Assembly: GCA_001792895.1 (NCBI GenBank)
Contig: MARA01000051.1
Coordinates: 62,001 to 126,000, forward strand
Source of the DNA: Lentinus brumalis
Lineage: Eukaryota > Basidiomycota > Agaricomycetes > Polyporales > Polyporaceae
Length of the DNA stretch: 64,000 nucleotides
Direction of reading: 5' to 3'
The stretch's first letter is position 1. Each line of letters begins with the position of its first letter. The notes under the pieces are model-generated. The model ran no database searches, was not told the DNA's origin, and saw only the letters and a program-made list of their open reading frames with translations. Below, piece by piece: positions 11,684 to 22,607 of the stretch. The position numbers and the translations under genes were made by a program.

Positions 11684-11977
11684 GGACGGGTGAGTACATA
11701 GCGTTATCTAGGCAAGGATTGCACCGCGTTTACACGGCTCTGGCTACACATCAGTACATAGCATCACGATGCGACTCCCGTGGCGGGGGCAACGTGGCCC
11801 GAACGAACCGGAAGCACCAGACCTTGCCAGAACCCGATGGTATATCTGCGCAAGTTACATATTCGTACAGAAAAGGGACGCTCGAGCGATGTGAGGCGAG
11901 AGATGACTTGAGATACTAAACACCCGCAGGACTCTCGAGTCCCATGAGGGTTTGACTTGACCGTGTAGCGACCTTGC
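11684..11977. other. convergent intergenic stretch
   Basis: Between the stops of the APH-type gene and the BTB gene. Nothing recognised. Confidence 0.4.
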
Positions 11978-12954
11978 CTAGCGAAACAAAGCGTGAGCTC
12001 CGGGCCGTTTCGCAGCTAATTCTCGTCCCTCTTCAAACGCCAACGCGAACTTTTCCCCGAAGGTTTTCTGCATCTGTGTTCTACGCGCCGCGTACACGTC
12101 ATCTTCCATCATGAGGCCGAATATGCCGCCAGAGACCAGTGCGGGAAGGCTACAGGTTGTACAGAACAGAGAGTCGTCAGTGAAACATGTATCTCATGTA
12201 TGTGCGGGATACTCACCCTCCCTCGGCAGTGCGACAGTATTCGCGGCACTTGGCGACTCGTATTGCCAAGTCGAGCCCGAGGATATCATAGTCCTCCGGC
12301 TCCAAAGGCTCTGCGCGTCTCACAAGTGTGTGCAGCGCACTAGGAATGAGCTGCTTCTGTTCAAATTCTGTGCCGATCAAGAGCTTCACCGCAGGGTTAT
12401 CGAAGTCGTAGAGGTCGTTAGCGACTTCCTCACGCATCGCATCGAACCTCCAGAGCGTCGCAAGCTTCATAAAAGACAGATACGCGGAGGGGCTGAACTT
12501 CAAAGCCCTGACGTTGGAGACGGTCCGCCTGCAACGTCGAACTCGGCCTTGAGCATGTGAGGTATTGGACGGACTGACAGACACTCGCCTCCACGGGCAG
12601 TCCAGTAGAATTCGAAGGAAGTCGCGAAACTCCTCAGCGCTGACATCATTCAAGACATAGCGTTGAACGTCTCGGACATTCTGCACCGCAGATCCTTGGG
12701 AGCGAGACGGACGAGGCTGCTCCTTGAACAACTCCACGAAGAACGGAGACTGCTCGAAGGGTTGCGTCGGGAGGCAAAAGCAGACGCCTTCTACCTGCAG
12801 GCGAGTCATCACTCTCGCTTCTGCGGACGCCTCGGAGCGGAACGTCACGACGTACCTCGAAGTCTACGAATGAGTAGAAGAACTCGGGATCACAGGTAGG
12901 AGTGGTAGGAGTCGACGGCATGGAAACATAGGAATCGGTATCGGTGAGCGACAT
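11978..12954 (-). CDS. BTB/POZ-domain protein (BTB-1)
   Basis: Exons: 12954-12856; 12794 to about 12590; 12507-12217; 12149-11978. The second exon begins with VEGVCFCLPTQPFEQ, the counterpart of VEDVLFKVPRRPFEQ in BTB-2 and of the 'FRVH' strand of BTB domains, then RDVQRYVLNDVSAEEFRDFL. The third has YLSFMKLATLWRFDAMREEV, the hallmark helix after the BTB core in this basidiomycete family. The fourth is helical and basic (MQKTFGEKFALAFEEG). The donor near 12590 is ambiguous: GT at 12587 or a GC donor a few bases earlier keep the frame differently. A TATA-like box lies ~55 bases upstream. BTB proteins commonly dimerise and some act as Cul3 adaptors; the role here is unknown. Confidence 0.75.
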
Positions 12955-13004
12955 GGGGGATCGATCGGCTAGCGTAGTCCTGTCCTCATGTCAACGGCGA
13001 CCGC

Positions 13005-13016
13005 TATACTTATATG
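13005..13016 (-). promoter_or_regulatory. TATA-like box of BTB-1
   Basis: CATATAAGTATA on the minus strand, about 55 bases before ATG 12954. Spacing fits a fungal core promoter. Only sequence resemblance. Confidence 0.35.
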
Positions 13017-13106
13017 AGGTTCAAGTGGCTGACTGAGCTCCTCTGCGCGCGGATTGTTACTGCAGCAGCGACCATGTGATGCCGGGGGTCCGTCATGTCG
13101 GTGCTG

Positions 13107-13538
13107 CAGCTCATCAGTACTTCCCCGAATTTCTTGGGCATCTTGGGCATCTTGGGTGTTTTTGAGCGCCCGCCATATCTCAGCAACCTGTCAACCGTTC
13201 GCGCTGAAACGTGGTATGTATATGGACAAGTATGCCACGTATCGGCATCCTGAATTTGAGAATACGCGGATGTGAACTGAGCGAGAGCGAAAGCGAAAAG
13301 TCATGCCCATTTCTGGGTACACAGCCACCATCTTGGGAAGGCTGTGGCTGACCAGAAGTCGCTCCCTCGCGCACTTATACCACATCTGTTTGGGCTCAAA
13401 TTTTGTACAGCTGTTTGCACTACTAACGCGAGTGCACTCACCGAATTTTAGACGAAACAGACGTGATCCCATTCCACACAAGATCGCCCAAGATGCCCAA
13501 GATGCCCAAGAAATTTGGGAAAGTACTGATGCTGCTGT
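13107..13538. mobile_element. possible MITE: ~50-bp terminal inverted repeats
   Basis: The left arm, 13107-13156, contains CATCAGTACTTCCCCGAATT followed by TTCTTGGGCATCTTGGGCAT and CTTGGG. The right arm, 13487-13538, is its reverse complement with only a few differences (ACTTTCCCAAATTTCTTGGG read on the minus strand). About 330 bases lie between the arms, without a coding frame. Each arm also has a 10-base unit, TTGGGCATC, repeated in tandem. Length and structure fit a non-autonomous DNA element. I could not identify a target-site duplication, so insertion is not proven. Confidence 0.5.
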
Positions 13539-13898
13539 GGCAAGTCAGGACTCAATTGTAGAACTTCGAACGAACGTGAATGTACCGACCTGTGCCTCGG
13601 CTCCTGCAGCGAGTCGGATATGTTCACGCGAAACGAGTAACGTGAGATTGACCGATAGAAGTGGGCAGTCAGTCCGCACGGCGACCTGGAGAGAACAAGT
13701 CGTCACAACAGCGCATATATCAGCCGAGGCATGGTTACATTGACGCAGACAAAGCGATACAAGATGAGATCCAGAGCATACACAGCGATACGAGACGAGA
13801 GCCAAACCAGAACACAGCACGAGACCAGAGCGCAGCACAGTCGTACAAGTACACAAGGTCAGAAAACCTACGGCCGACAATCGTGAGCCCGCCGCTCA

Positions 13899-15169
13899 CT
13901 ACACCTCCGTCCCGAACACCTCCTTGATCTTCTGCGAGAAGTCATACGACCGCCTCACACTCGCAGCCGAAACGACCACCGGCCTCGTCCCCGGCGCATG
14001 GTGCACCGGCACCCCCGCCTGCGCGACCGGCCCATGAGCGACCGTGCAATAGTTGCACGCGCACGCACACGTATTGCCGAACACCACGCTCTCCCGCACC
14101 TGGAACAGCTTCGCCGCCGTCTCCCACCCGAGCTGCTCGAGGTCGCCCGGGAGAGCGCGTCAGCCTGCGCGAGGGAGAGCAGCGCGGGCTCGATCCATTG
14201 CTTGATGTGGAAGGAGCGCGCAAGCGCGATGCGCTGCACGGGCCCGCGGACGAGCCGCGTAAGCTCCTCGATGGATTTGTCGCGGATGGTGTCGAAGGAC
14301 CACATGGTGGAGAGCTTGAGGACGTGCGTCCATTGCTCGGTTGTCAGGACGCGGCCTGCGCCGTAGGCCCTGGTGCGCGTCGTCAGCTGGGAACGGGCTC
14401 GAAGATAGGGTCTATCCGACTTCTCGGGAAGAGCACACGCCAATGTTATTGGCGTGTGCTCTCCACAGAGACGTGCGTAGCGTACTGAGGCGAGATCATC
14501 GCGCGATCACTGAAAGCTCGTCATGGCAATGAGTCGAGGATATGGACAATCGCATGACTCTCGTGTAGTTCGCGCACTTACTGACTGGGATACACAACAC
14601 CCAGCTAACAATTCCAGATATCTGGCGGACACGTTGTTGGGGTCAACGGGAGTGATGGATCTTCGTCACTGACGAGGAGAGACTTGACGCAGTCCTCTCG
14701 CTGAGGACATCGATACAAACGCGTGCGACGACATCGATACGTGGGGCATATGGGATACGAGATGAACCACGCCGGACGACTCACGGACGCAACATGACCC
14801 AAAGTAGAGGCCGGAACTCCGCTTCGGTAACACCTTCGAGGTAGATCGGATTGTCGTCGCTCAGCCCTTCCTCTCCACAGGGAGAAGGTAGACTAAACGC
14901 GTCCTTGAAGACTGACTCCTGCTCGAAGGGACGGCGAGGGACTTTGAAGAGGACGTCCTCGACCTTATTCGCCGCCCAAAAGTTAGGATCATAGTCGATT
15001 CGCAGCAGACTATGGAGCGAGAACGCACCTGAAAGATCACATCTCGGGAGTAGAACTCGTCGTCGCGTTTGGCGATGGGCGGGGGTGAGCTGACGACGGT
15101 TTCTGACCCGGAGGTTGAACTACTCGAGCTCGCTTTGCGCTGACGTTGCATGATGGGAACTATGACCAT
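13899..15169 (-). pseudogene. BTB/POZ-domain protein (BTB-2), one-base frameshift
   Basis: Exon 1 is 15169-15029, ending in DVIFQ. Exon 2 is 14963-14785: VEDVLFKVPRRPFEQESVFK, LPSPCGEEGLSDDNPIYLEG, FRPLLWVMLRP. Exon 3 starts at 14369: AYGAGRVLTTEQWTHVLKLS, TMWSFDTIRDKSIEELTRLV, PVQRIALARSFHIKQWIEPA. Near 14141-14150 the frame breaks: LAQADALSRA is followed, one base off, by DLEQLGWETAAKLFQVRESV, which continues to the stop at 13899. The tail has a Cys-rich CACACNYC segment. One missing base would restore the family pattern, so this is either a pseudogene or a sequence error. Intron 2 is 415 nt, several times the local norm, and contains a perfect hairpin. Confidence 0.65.
14430..14462. repeat. 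perfect 15-bp inverted repeat, 3-nt loop
   Basis: AGAGCACACGCCAAT, loop GTT, then ATTGGCGTGTGCTCT. It lies within the unusually long second intron of BTB-2. It may be a remnant of a small inserted element or a structured intron segment. Confidence 0.7.
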
Positions 15170-16069
15170 CCAGAAAGAGGAGGCGCTTCAGACTGTTGCC
15201 AGCTGTGCAGATGCCAGAGACTACAGAGCGAGATGGTGATGGATGGAGTCAGGGTTAAGAGGGTGCCTTTTGCCTTGAGGACATGGTGTGCTCGGGTTCG
15301 TGGGCGCTGACAGCTCGAAGAAGTTGGTGCTGCGGTAGTGACGTGACTACATAGATGACAGGAATACCATGAGACGTAAGAAGGGTTTTTTCACAGGGAG
15401 GCAGTAGTCCAAGTATGTTGTAGCAGGCTGTAAGTAGCTCTTCCTGTATCCACGACCTTCAATTTCTTTCGAAGGGAGCTGCAGAGGAGTTACGGGAAAA
15501 TGAGAGGGTAAGAGCGCTCGGGCCAAGCGACGAGTGGCCCAAGACGGCCCGGTGGCCAGGACCCACTCGACCAATCAACGTCAACGGCCAAACAAGATTC
15601 GCTTTGCCGGCCGTCGCCGAGGCTTATACCAAGCTTATACCTGCTTACTTACACTTACCACCATCCTCGTCACGGTCATGAGCGGGACTCGCGCGCAAAG
15701 GACGACGATAACCCGGTTCAGCAATACAGAAATTCAGTGAATTCCATTGCTGGCTGGTGCAACTCGAGCGTGTTCATCGCCCTCCGGTATGCTTCCGCTG
15801 GGTTCACATATGCTACCCCCTTGCTGACGATAATGTCGTTGTTTTCCAAGAGCAGCTTTTGCCATGTTGTGTTCTCCTCCACAGGTCAGGCTCGTACGTA
15901 CTACCACGCATGAATCGGGTCATATATGAGAAATCGACAGCGTGATGTGGTCACCAAGCTGCCATGCCTTGGCCTGTGTCGAATGGTGCACGCCGGTTCA
16001 ATAGTCGACAACTCAGCATAACATCGCGATACAGCGTCCAGTTCGCCTGGAACTGTGTACCATAGAGGC
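15170..16069. other. intergenic, no gene seen
   Basis: 900 bases with only short unsupported frames. Confidence 0.5.
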
Positions 16070-17745
16070 TCAGTCCTCGGAGTCCTCTCCACCTCCTCGC
16101 TCGACGCAGTCGCCTTCTCCATCTCCGGGTCCGCCAGTAGCAAGAGCAGGAGCGCTCTCGCTCTTGCCATCCTCATCGTCGTCCTCTCGCAATCCGACTT
16201 CAGCACCGTTCGCTCCTTCCTGTCCCTCTCCACCTATCCCGGCTCCCTCTTCGTCCTCGGTCACCTCATCCTCAGATGTCGGATGAACTCTATCTCCGGC
16301 CGCTCCAACCTCGACAATAAGGCACACGTACGCGTAGACGTGATCGATGGACGCCTCGTTCCCGTAAAAGAGGCGCACCGAACGCACGCTGTTCGAACCC
16401 CAACGCGTCACCCAGTACACTTCCAGCGTCTTGTGCCCTGAACACCTGCATTCCGGATCTATGTAGCGTCTTCCGGTGTTACGCCGTCCGGTGGAGTCGT
16501 CCTCGAGCTTCCCGAGATCCAGCGGCTTGACCACGATGCCGCCAAAATCGTGGATAAGCGTGCGCTCCGCAAGAACACTGTCTTCCCCGTCATCGGCGAG
16601 CTCGAACATCTCGTCGAGGAGGACAGTATATTCGTCCCCTTCGTGTACAAGACGCAGGAGCGGTTCGAGACCCAACTCCTCGAACGCCTGGAACAGGCTG
16701 TGGTCGCTCCCTTTCAGCCAACGCTGAAGGTTTACCAGCGGGTCCGTCATTCCGTACTCCCAGAGGGTCGGGAAGGGGTACGCATGCCGAAGATCGAAGC
16801 CTAGGGTTCCACCACCGGGCAGGAACTCGGGGTCGCGCAGCAAACTGTCGAGGGTATGCCGGATCTTGTTTACGTCTGCATGAGCAGGCAAGACCGAGCT
16901 GACGCCCTCCCGATAGAGCCGCGTGGAGGTGTCCCACGTGTAGAAGAGATTGTACGTGAGGGTGACGCGGTGGCCTGATGTGACCGGCAGGACCTCATGC
17001 TCGACGTCGCTGAAGAACGCGATATACGCGAGGCTGTTGGTCGGTCTCTCAGACAGCAGTTTGGCGGCGTCGAAGGTCCACTCCTTGCCATTGTGGCGCA
17101 AGACCAGATCCCCTCCTTCGTGTGGCGTGGGCATCACGACCACGAGGGAGCCAAACATATCTTTCCCGCGCGGCGTGTCCTTGTGGGGCTTGAAAAACGC
17201 TCCCTCACCTGCGGTCCCGGTGCGATTTCGAGTGTCAGTATTGCTTCAGACCATTCAGTGTAAGCCGCAAGATGCTGACCGTAAACGTTGAGCTTGTAGA
17301 GCTCAGCACGGACATTCCTCAACGTGTTATCGGGCAAGAGCCCGGTTTGCACAACGTCTACGAGACCGCAGCCATCAACGTCCAACCCGCTCTTGAAGTT
17401 CTCTGGATCCATCTTCCACGCCTTGCGGTATGTCTCGTCGAGCACGGTCTCCGTGCCCTTCCCGAATTTCGCCGGCTCGCACGCTTCCGCCAGCGCACGG
17501 AGAGCCTCGGCGTTACTCGCCGACTTGGTGAAGTCTACGAATCTACATCAATCGATCAGTGTGAGTTGCATCCAAGTTGTTATGCCACATTTCGTAACTC
17601 ACTTGGCATCGTCCCTCCCGTAGTATAACTCGAAAGCCTGCGCTGGAAGCTGGAAGGTGCCGCTACAGAGCGGCGGATTCTCTGCAAGGATAGCTCGAAG
17701 CTCGTGCAAGAGAGGAAATCTCGTCTCAGAGCTTGAACGCTTCAT
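16070..17745 (-). CDS. 2-oxoglutarate/Fe(II) oxygenase, prolyl-4-hydroxylase-like
   Basis: Exons 17745-17603, 17542-17280 and 17208-16070 give 514 residues. Exon 1 has LPAQAFELYYGRDDAK; exon 2 has FVDFTKSASN, ETVLDETYRKAWKMD and ends at LNVYG. Exon 3 opens with FFKPHKDTPRGKDMFGSLVV, which contains the HxD metal ligands, and continues with EGGDLVLRHNGKEWTF, then AFFSDVEHEVLPVTSGHRVT, with the distal His and the Arg that binds 2-oxoglutarate. The catalytic set (H, D, H, R) is complete. The C-terminal ~75 residues are an acidic, Gly/Glu/Asp-rich tail. Members of this basidiomycete family have no known substrate. A paralogue lies directly upstream in the same orientation (18611-20142). Confidence 0.85.
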
Positions 17746-18134
17746 ATGGCTGGAAAGAAGGGGTGGTCGCAGCGATGTCGAGGCAAGAGCCCGCACCTGT
17801 AGACTTGATGCGTTTTTTACTGTCAGGAGGTACCACCACGTGTCCCTTACCAGCGCGCCATGCACTCCCCACGGTTCCCGTTATGTAGAATCTGACTCGC
17901 ACTGGGAACAACACGCTCTCGCCAGAAGCACAAACATGCAAATTAAGCCCGTCGACTCGAAGCATCAAGCGTGAGTTTTACCAGTTCATGACTCATTCCG
18001 CGGCGCGCTGATATGATTCCTCACGCGAGTCATCAGCCCATCACGCTCCTCAGCCAATCCTCATATGGGACCTGAGGAGCACGGTCGCTGAGGACATAAT
18101 ACGGACAAGGTGAGCTGATCAAACCGACAGATGA
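17746..18134. other. intergenic between two oxygenase genes
   Basis: No gene. The relic of a third oxygenase first exon begins just beyond it. Confidence 0.4.
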
Positions 18135-18287
18135 CTAGATCTCATGCTTCCGCGCACTCTTCTTCCCGTAGCATATCTCGGAGCTAGTCCCGCAAATTCG
18201 CTTACAGAATGGCAGACTCTCCTCAGCAAGCTTCGCACGGAGCGCGTTCAACGCCGAGGGGATCCCCAAGGGTATGGCGCGCATCAT
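18135..18287 (-). pseudogene. solitary first exon of a 2OG oxygenase (relic)
   Basis: On the minus strand from ATG 18287 a 50-codon frame reads MMRAIPLGIPSALNALRAKL, then AEESLPFCKRICG and EICYGKKSARK before TAG at 18135. It aligns with the first exon of the two neighbours (TGFPALDSLRDTLAQNPPFC ... FELYYGRESAQ). No second or third exon follows. It is a remnant of a deleted third copy, or a first exon left behind by unequal crossing-over. Confidence 0.55.
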
Positions 18288-18610
18288 TGACTTCGACTGG
18301 GACTGAGGAGTACATGAAGGCGCAGAAGGTCGTACACTGCAGGTGTTCGTCTCAAGTCAAGACACAGCCTTCTGCCCAGACACGCTCGTCATGCGTGACG
18401 CGAAGATCTCCTTCGACATTGCCACCTTTCGCCGCGCGTCCAGAAGCGGGTACACGCAACAAAACATCGGTGCGGGAATACTGATAGCAGCGACAGATAC
18501 ATATCTTTTCTGAGCTCCTAAACACCTGTCTGATTCCAAGTCAAGTAACGCACATAACTTCGACGTCGGATACGCTCTGACAGATGTGTACACATGTCAA
18601 TTCAACCTGC

Positions 18611-20142
18611 CTACTCCTCGCGTTGCGTACCCCCTTCATCTCCACTGTGTTGGTCCCCTTCATCATCCGGATCCGATTGTTCCGCCGCTGCCTCCTCAAT
18701 CTCCTCCCCTCCACGCGGCGCGGTCTTCCTGTTCCCTGCCGGTCCAATCTCCACAAGAAGGCATACCTGCGCATATACCTGACCTAAGGACGCCTCGTTG
18801 CCATACGTCACATGCTGCGAACGCACGCCCTCTGACTTCGTCCAGTCAGTCACCCAATGCACCTCGATGGTCGGGTAGTGCTGGTAATATGTGTCGTGGT
18901 ACCGGTAGGCAAGCGCGCTCGCCCCGTTTTGGAAGACGCGGTCCTTCACCAGGATCCCATCATGCTTGCGGAGGAGCACGTCTACCTCCCACTCATCCTC
19001 TATATCCTCGAGGTCGACCATGTGGTCAAGCAGGATCGTGTACCGATTGCTGCTGTGTAAGAGTCTCCGCTTCAGTCGCAATTCGAGCATCGTGCATGCC
19101 TGCGACAGTGCGAAATCGCTACCCTTGAGCCACAGTTGAACACAGTCGAGCGGATCAGGATCGCCAAGCTCCCAAAGGTCGGGGAAGGGGTAGCCGTGGC
19201 GCAGTCCGAAACCAAGCTGTCCACCTTCCGGCAGGAAGTGCGAGTCGTCCAGGAGCGCTGCTAGGGCACGCTTCAGCACGAGGGCATCTGAATGTGGGGG
19301 TTGCGTGCTCTCCACCGTGACGGCGTCCAACAACGCACTCCTGTACATTCTGCAGTGATACAGATTGTATGTCAGGGTGACACGATAGCCAGACGTGACA
19401 GGCAAGACTTCATGCTCGACATCGCTGAAGAATGCCATGTATGCAAGGTGGTGCGTGCACTCCCAGAGCATCTCTTCCGATTCGAGTGTCCACCCCTGTC
19501 CCTGATGCCGAAGGACGAGTGCTCCGCCCTCATGCGGGACCGGATAGACGACAACGAGAGAGCCGAACATATCCTGGCCACGTGGGGTGTCCTGATGGGC
19601 CTTGAAAAACGCTTCCTTCTCTGCCCATCGTGCCACCGTCGGTGAGTACGTGCTAGCAGCTTGCAGTGATGGTCAAGAACTCACCGTAGACATTTAGCTT
19701 GTACAATTCTGCGCGGAATGTCTTGCCGTGCTCCCATGGGAAGAGGCCATTCTGCACTGCGTCTAGGATGCCAGCGCTCTCGAGGTCAAGACGGGGGACA
19801 AAGTTCTTCGCGTCCATCTTCCCCGCCTTACGGTACGTCTCGTCGAGCACCGTCTCGTGGCCGATCCCGAACTTCGCAGGCTCACATGCGCGCGCAAGAT
19901 CCTCGATGGGCTGGATGTTCTCCGACGACTTGCTGAAGTCTACAAAACTGCCCAATCGACACACGGGTCAGCACGTAGTACGATACCAATGCGATGTGGA
20001 ATACTCACTGAGCACTCTCTCTCCCGTAATATAGCTCGAAAGCCTCATCCGGAAGTTCCACAACTCCGCTGCAGAAGGGCGGATTCTGGGCTAGCGTGTC
20101 CCGCAGACTATCGAGCGCCGGGAATCCGGTCGGTATGGTCAT
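18611..20142 (-). CDS. 2-oxoglutarate/Fe(II) oxygenase, prolyl-4-hydroxylase-like (paralogue)
   Basis: Exons 20142-20009, 19947-19685 and 19620-18611 give 468 residues. Introns are in the same places and phases as in 16070-17745, and exon 2 has the same length (263 nt). Motifs: FELYYGRES, FVDFSKSSENIQPIEDLARA, ETVLDETYRKAGKMDAKNF, then FFKAHQDTPRGQDMFGSLVV with the HxD pair, EGGALVLRHQGQGW, and AFFSDVEHEVLPVTSGYRVT with the distal His and the Arg. All expected ligands are present. An acidic C-terminal tail is again present (EEIEEAAAEQSDPDDEGD). Tandem duplicate, same strand. Confidence 0.85.
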
Positions 20143-21413
20143 CGCGTGGAAGAGCAGGGGAATGGGGGTCGAGCGTATCTGTGTGTACGTGTGCAACAGA
20201 TGTTATAGCAGCTCGGTGCCAATGTCAACCTCCTTCCTGATGTGACGTAAGTCTGAATAGCGCAACATACATGTTTGTCGGAGATGACCTGTGATGCCTC
20301 GCGCTGGGAACAGATCCACAACAGCGCACCTGCAGGGAGGCGGCGTGTGTATTAGCACATACTTACCTCCGGACGCATATATGACCTGCGCACTTATGAT
20401 CGGCCTGATTGAGTGATCGAGCACTAGGCTCGCAAGCCAGGCTTTAGTTCAGTAGCGGAAGAGAGTCGTTCCGATGAACTCACCGAGGAATATGCGCCGC
20501 GCTGGCAACCACAGGTTCCGAGAAGGTGGGCGCAATAATGCACGGCCCGAGAAAGAGTCGGCGCGGCACGCACTGGAGTCTGGAAGGCGAGTGCTGCCTT
20601 GTGTCCATCACCTCGCGACGCTGATCCGCCGTCGTCACTGTGTCAATCGCGCCCCTCAACCGTCTACGGTCTCCCGTTCGATGAGCGCGATACCCGTGGC
20701 ATGGGCCATCCGTTTCTGACGCGAAAACATCTGCAAGACAAAAGCTACGATAACCTCGCGCGGCATCTCTCTTGACTGAGTTGACTGTCGCCCGCCTGTT
20801 GTGTGCAATTTCGCCTGTCCTGAGTCATCCTCAATCCTTGACATCAACTTCAAAGCAGACCGCACGGTGTAAGTCGTAGCGCCGACTCTGAGCGCACGAC
20901 GAGTGCCGCGTCGACTGCCGGAGCCAACCAGGACGACTACCGGCGATGCTTGAAACCATCGCAGGCAGAGGTTGCGCCCCCGCCGATGCGGTGCTTGCAC
21001 GCCTATACAGAGTTTACGTGCGTGTGTTCCGATCGCTAAAGCTTCCGGACCCGGAGGTTGGACGAACACACGTCAGTGTCAGAAAGCGATCTCTCAGTAC
21101 GGGTGTGCGCACCTATATGCTTCCGGCGATGTAAGTAAGCAGATGCGTAGTTCAGGCGATGCTTATACAAATAGAAGTTACGTAGGAGGGCTTGATACCA
21201 GTCGTGAGCGTGAGTCATTCGCTGTAAAGCGGATTTCCCCGTAAATGATTGTGAGCGCGACTGGGAAAGACGAGAACTGACATACCTAGCAGGGGCGTCG
21301 AGGTGCAGCGAAGGAGACTTCGTGACGTTCGAGGCCCTCCTGAGTCGTGTCTGGGTTTGTTGCAAGGCGACCTGGCTCGACGGCCGGTGCGAAACGGTGT
21401 TAACTGCCATTCA
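20143..21413. other. intergenic, no gene supported
   Basis: A minus-strand frame at 20656-21069 has plausible composition but no family and no paralogue in the window, so it is not called. Confidence 0.4.
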
Positions 21414-22607
21414 CTAGATTACACCCGGAAGCGATGCGTCCCACCCTTGGACATTCAAACCGAGATCAGTTGGCAGCTTCTCCCATATATATCTGTATTC
21501 CTCCAAGTCTCGTCGGACTAGATCTCTGTGGCACTCCTGGCATAAGCGAGAATGCTCAAGTTTGCTAGGCGGGATATACCGTAGCGCATGAACGTCTCCC
21601 GGGAAGTCTCTTCTTCCTAGGTGAGACTTCACCCAGCCACTGAATGCAATTTGGCATGTAGGATCGTCGCATTGCGCCGACGGGCCCACAAGCCACGTGC
21701 GACCGTACCTCTTCACCCTCCTGAGCATGAGCGTAGCCCGCCCGTCGAAACAGCGGATCTGATCCTCCTTCGAGAGACTGTCGACCTGACCATCAGCACG
21801 TTTGATTTCGGATGCGATGGACGCAGAGGGGAGCATGGCACAGAGATACAGGGGGATGGGAAGCATGAGGGGGTCTCCGGATAGATGGGCCAGGTTCACG
21901 GCGCGGATGGCGTCTCGCTGGATATCAACCTCCAGGGCAGGACTGCACAGAGCGACTGGCCACTCTGAGCGGGTGCCCGGAAGGACCGTGTCCGGACGCT
22001 CCATCTTCCATGTAAGGCTAGACTTGAAGACAGAGAAGCTATGGGTGAAACACGTCTTGAGACGCGCGTGAACATCGCTGCGAATGCTCTCGATGTTGTA
22101 CTTGTGGGCGAGCTCGTAGAGGGCAGCGGCGGTGGGAAAGGGCATGATAGTGCCGTGATGCAGCATGCTAATCATTGGGGGCAAACGAGACTCTGTCAAT
22201 CGGGATCGTCGTGACTCGTGACAATAAGAGTGCGCGCACCTTGGTCCGTCGTACAGGGCTTTCAGGAGGTATCTGAGATCATCGGGAGAGTCGTGTAACT
22301 GCACGACAGGGCAGCCATCCATAGTCTCTCGCGCGTCCGAAGACGGTGGCAAAGGGACAGTGAAGAGGTCTGCGAGGACGGTCGAGTGGCGCGCAAGAAC
22401 ACTCTGATGGACTCGGAATGCGGTTTGGTGCGCGATGAGCACCACGTTACCGTCCGCAAGCCAAAAATCAGAGTCTCGAACGACATCGGCATGGACCTCT
22501 GGCATGGTGCTGAAACTGAGCGAAGCGGCGGCAACAGGGGCCTCACTTTCGTGCCGGGGACGTTTGGGAGGACGATCCTCGGACTCGCGGTCTCGAGATG
22601 CTGACAT
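21414..22607 (-). CDS. BTB/POZ-domain protein (BTB-3)
   Basis: Exons 22607-22240 and 22167-21414 give 373 residues. The intron (22239-22168) is open in one frame but has a proper donor (GTGCGC) and TAG acceptor, and removing it gives YDGPSMLHHGTIMPF. N-terminal low-complexity region with a basic cluster RPPKRPRH that could be a nuclear signal. The BTB core is clear: SDFWLADGNVVLIAHQTAFR, VHQSVLARHSTVLADLF, then VVQLHDSPDDLRYLLKALYD. The helix LYELAHKYNIESIRSDV follows. The C-terminal region has CDDPTC, and CQECHRDLVRRDLEEY, which could bind a metal. Start ATG 22607 chosen because upstream codons lack family similarity. Confidence 0.8.
   Translation of the reverse strand: MSASRDRESEDRPPKRPRHESEAPVAAASLSFSTMPEVHADVVRDSDFWLADGNVVLIAHQTAFRVHQSVLARHSTVLADLFTVPLPPSSDARETMDGCPVVQLHDSPDDLRYLLKALYDGPRCAHSYCHESRRSRLTESRLPPMISMLHHGTIMPFPTAAALYELAHKYNIESIRSDVHARLKTCFTHSFSVFKSSLTWKMERPDTVLPGTRSEWPVALCSPALEVDIQRDAIRAVNLAHLSGDPLMLPIPLYLCAMLPSASIASEIKRADGQVDSLSKEDQIRCFDGRATLMLRRVKRYGRTWLVGPSAQCDDPTCQIAFSGWVKSHLGRRDFPGDVHALRYIPPSKLEHSRLCQECHRDLVRRDLEEYRYIWEKLPTDLGLNVQGWDASLPGVI

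Larger units (their letters stand above)
12955..13898. other. intergenic region holding a palindromic element
   Basis: No gene. It contains the long inverted repeat described separately (13107-13538). Confidence 0.5.

Noticed and set aside
13007..13538. CRISPR-like array suggested by the TTGGGCATC repeats
   Set aside because: Only a few units without spacers, in inverted copies; a eukaryotic palindromic element fits better.
16390..16410. GTTCGAACCCC resembling a tRNA T-loop
   Set aside because: No cloverleaf around it and it lies inside the oxygenase coding region.
20656..21069. 137-codon minus-strand open frame in the gap upstream of the oxygenase pair
   Set aside because: Composition plausible but no motif, no paralogue and no exon partners.
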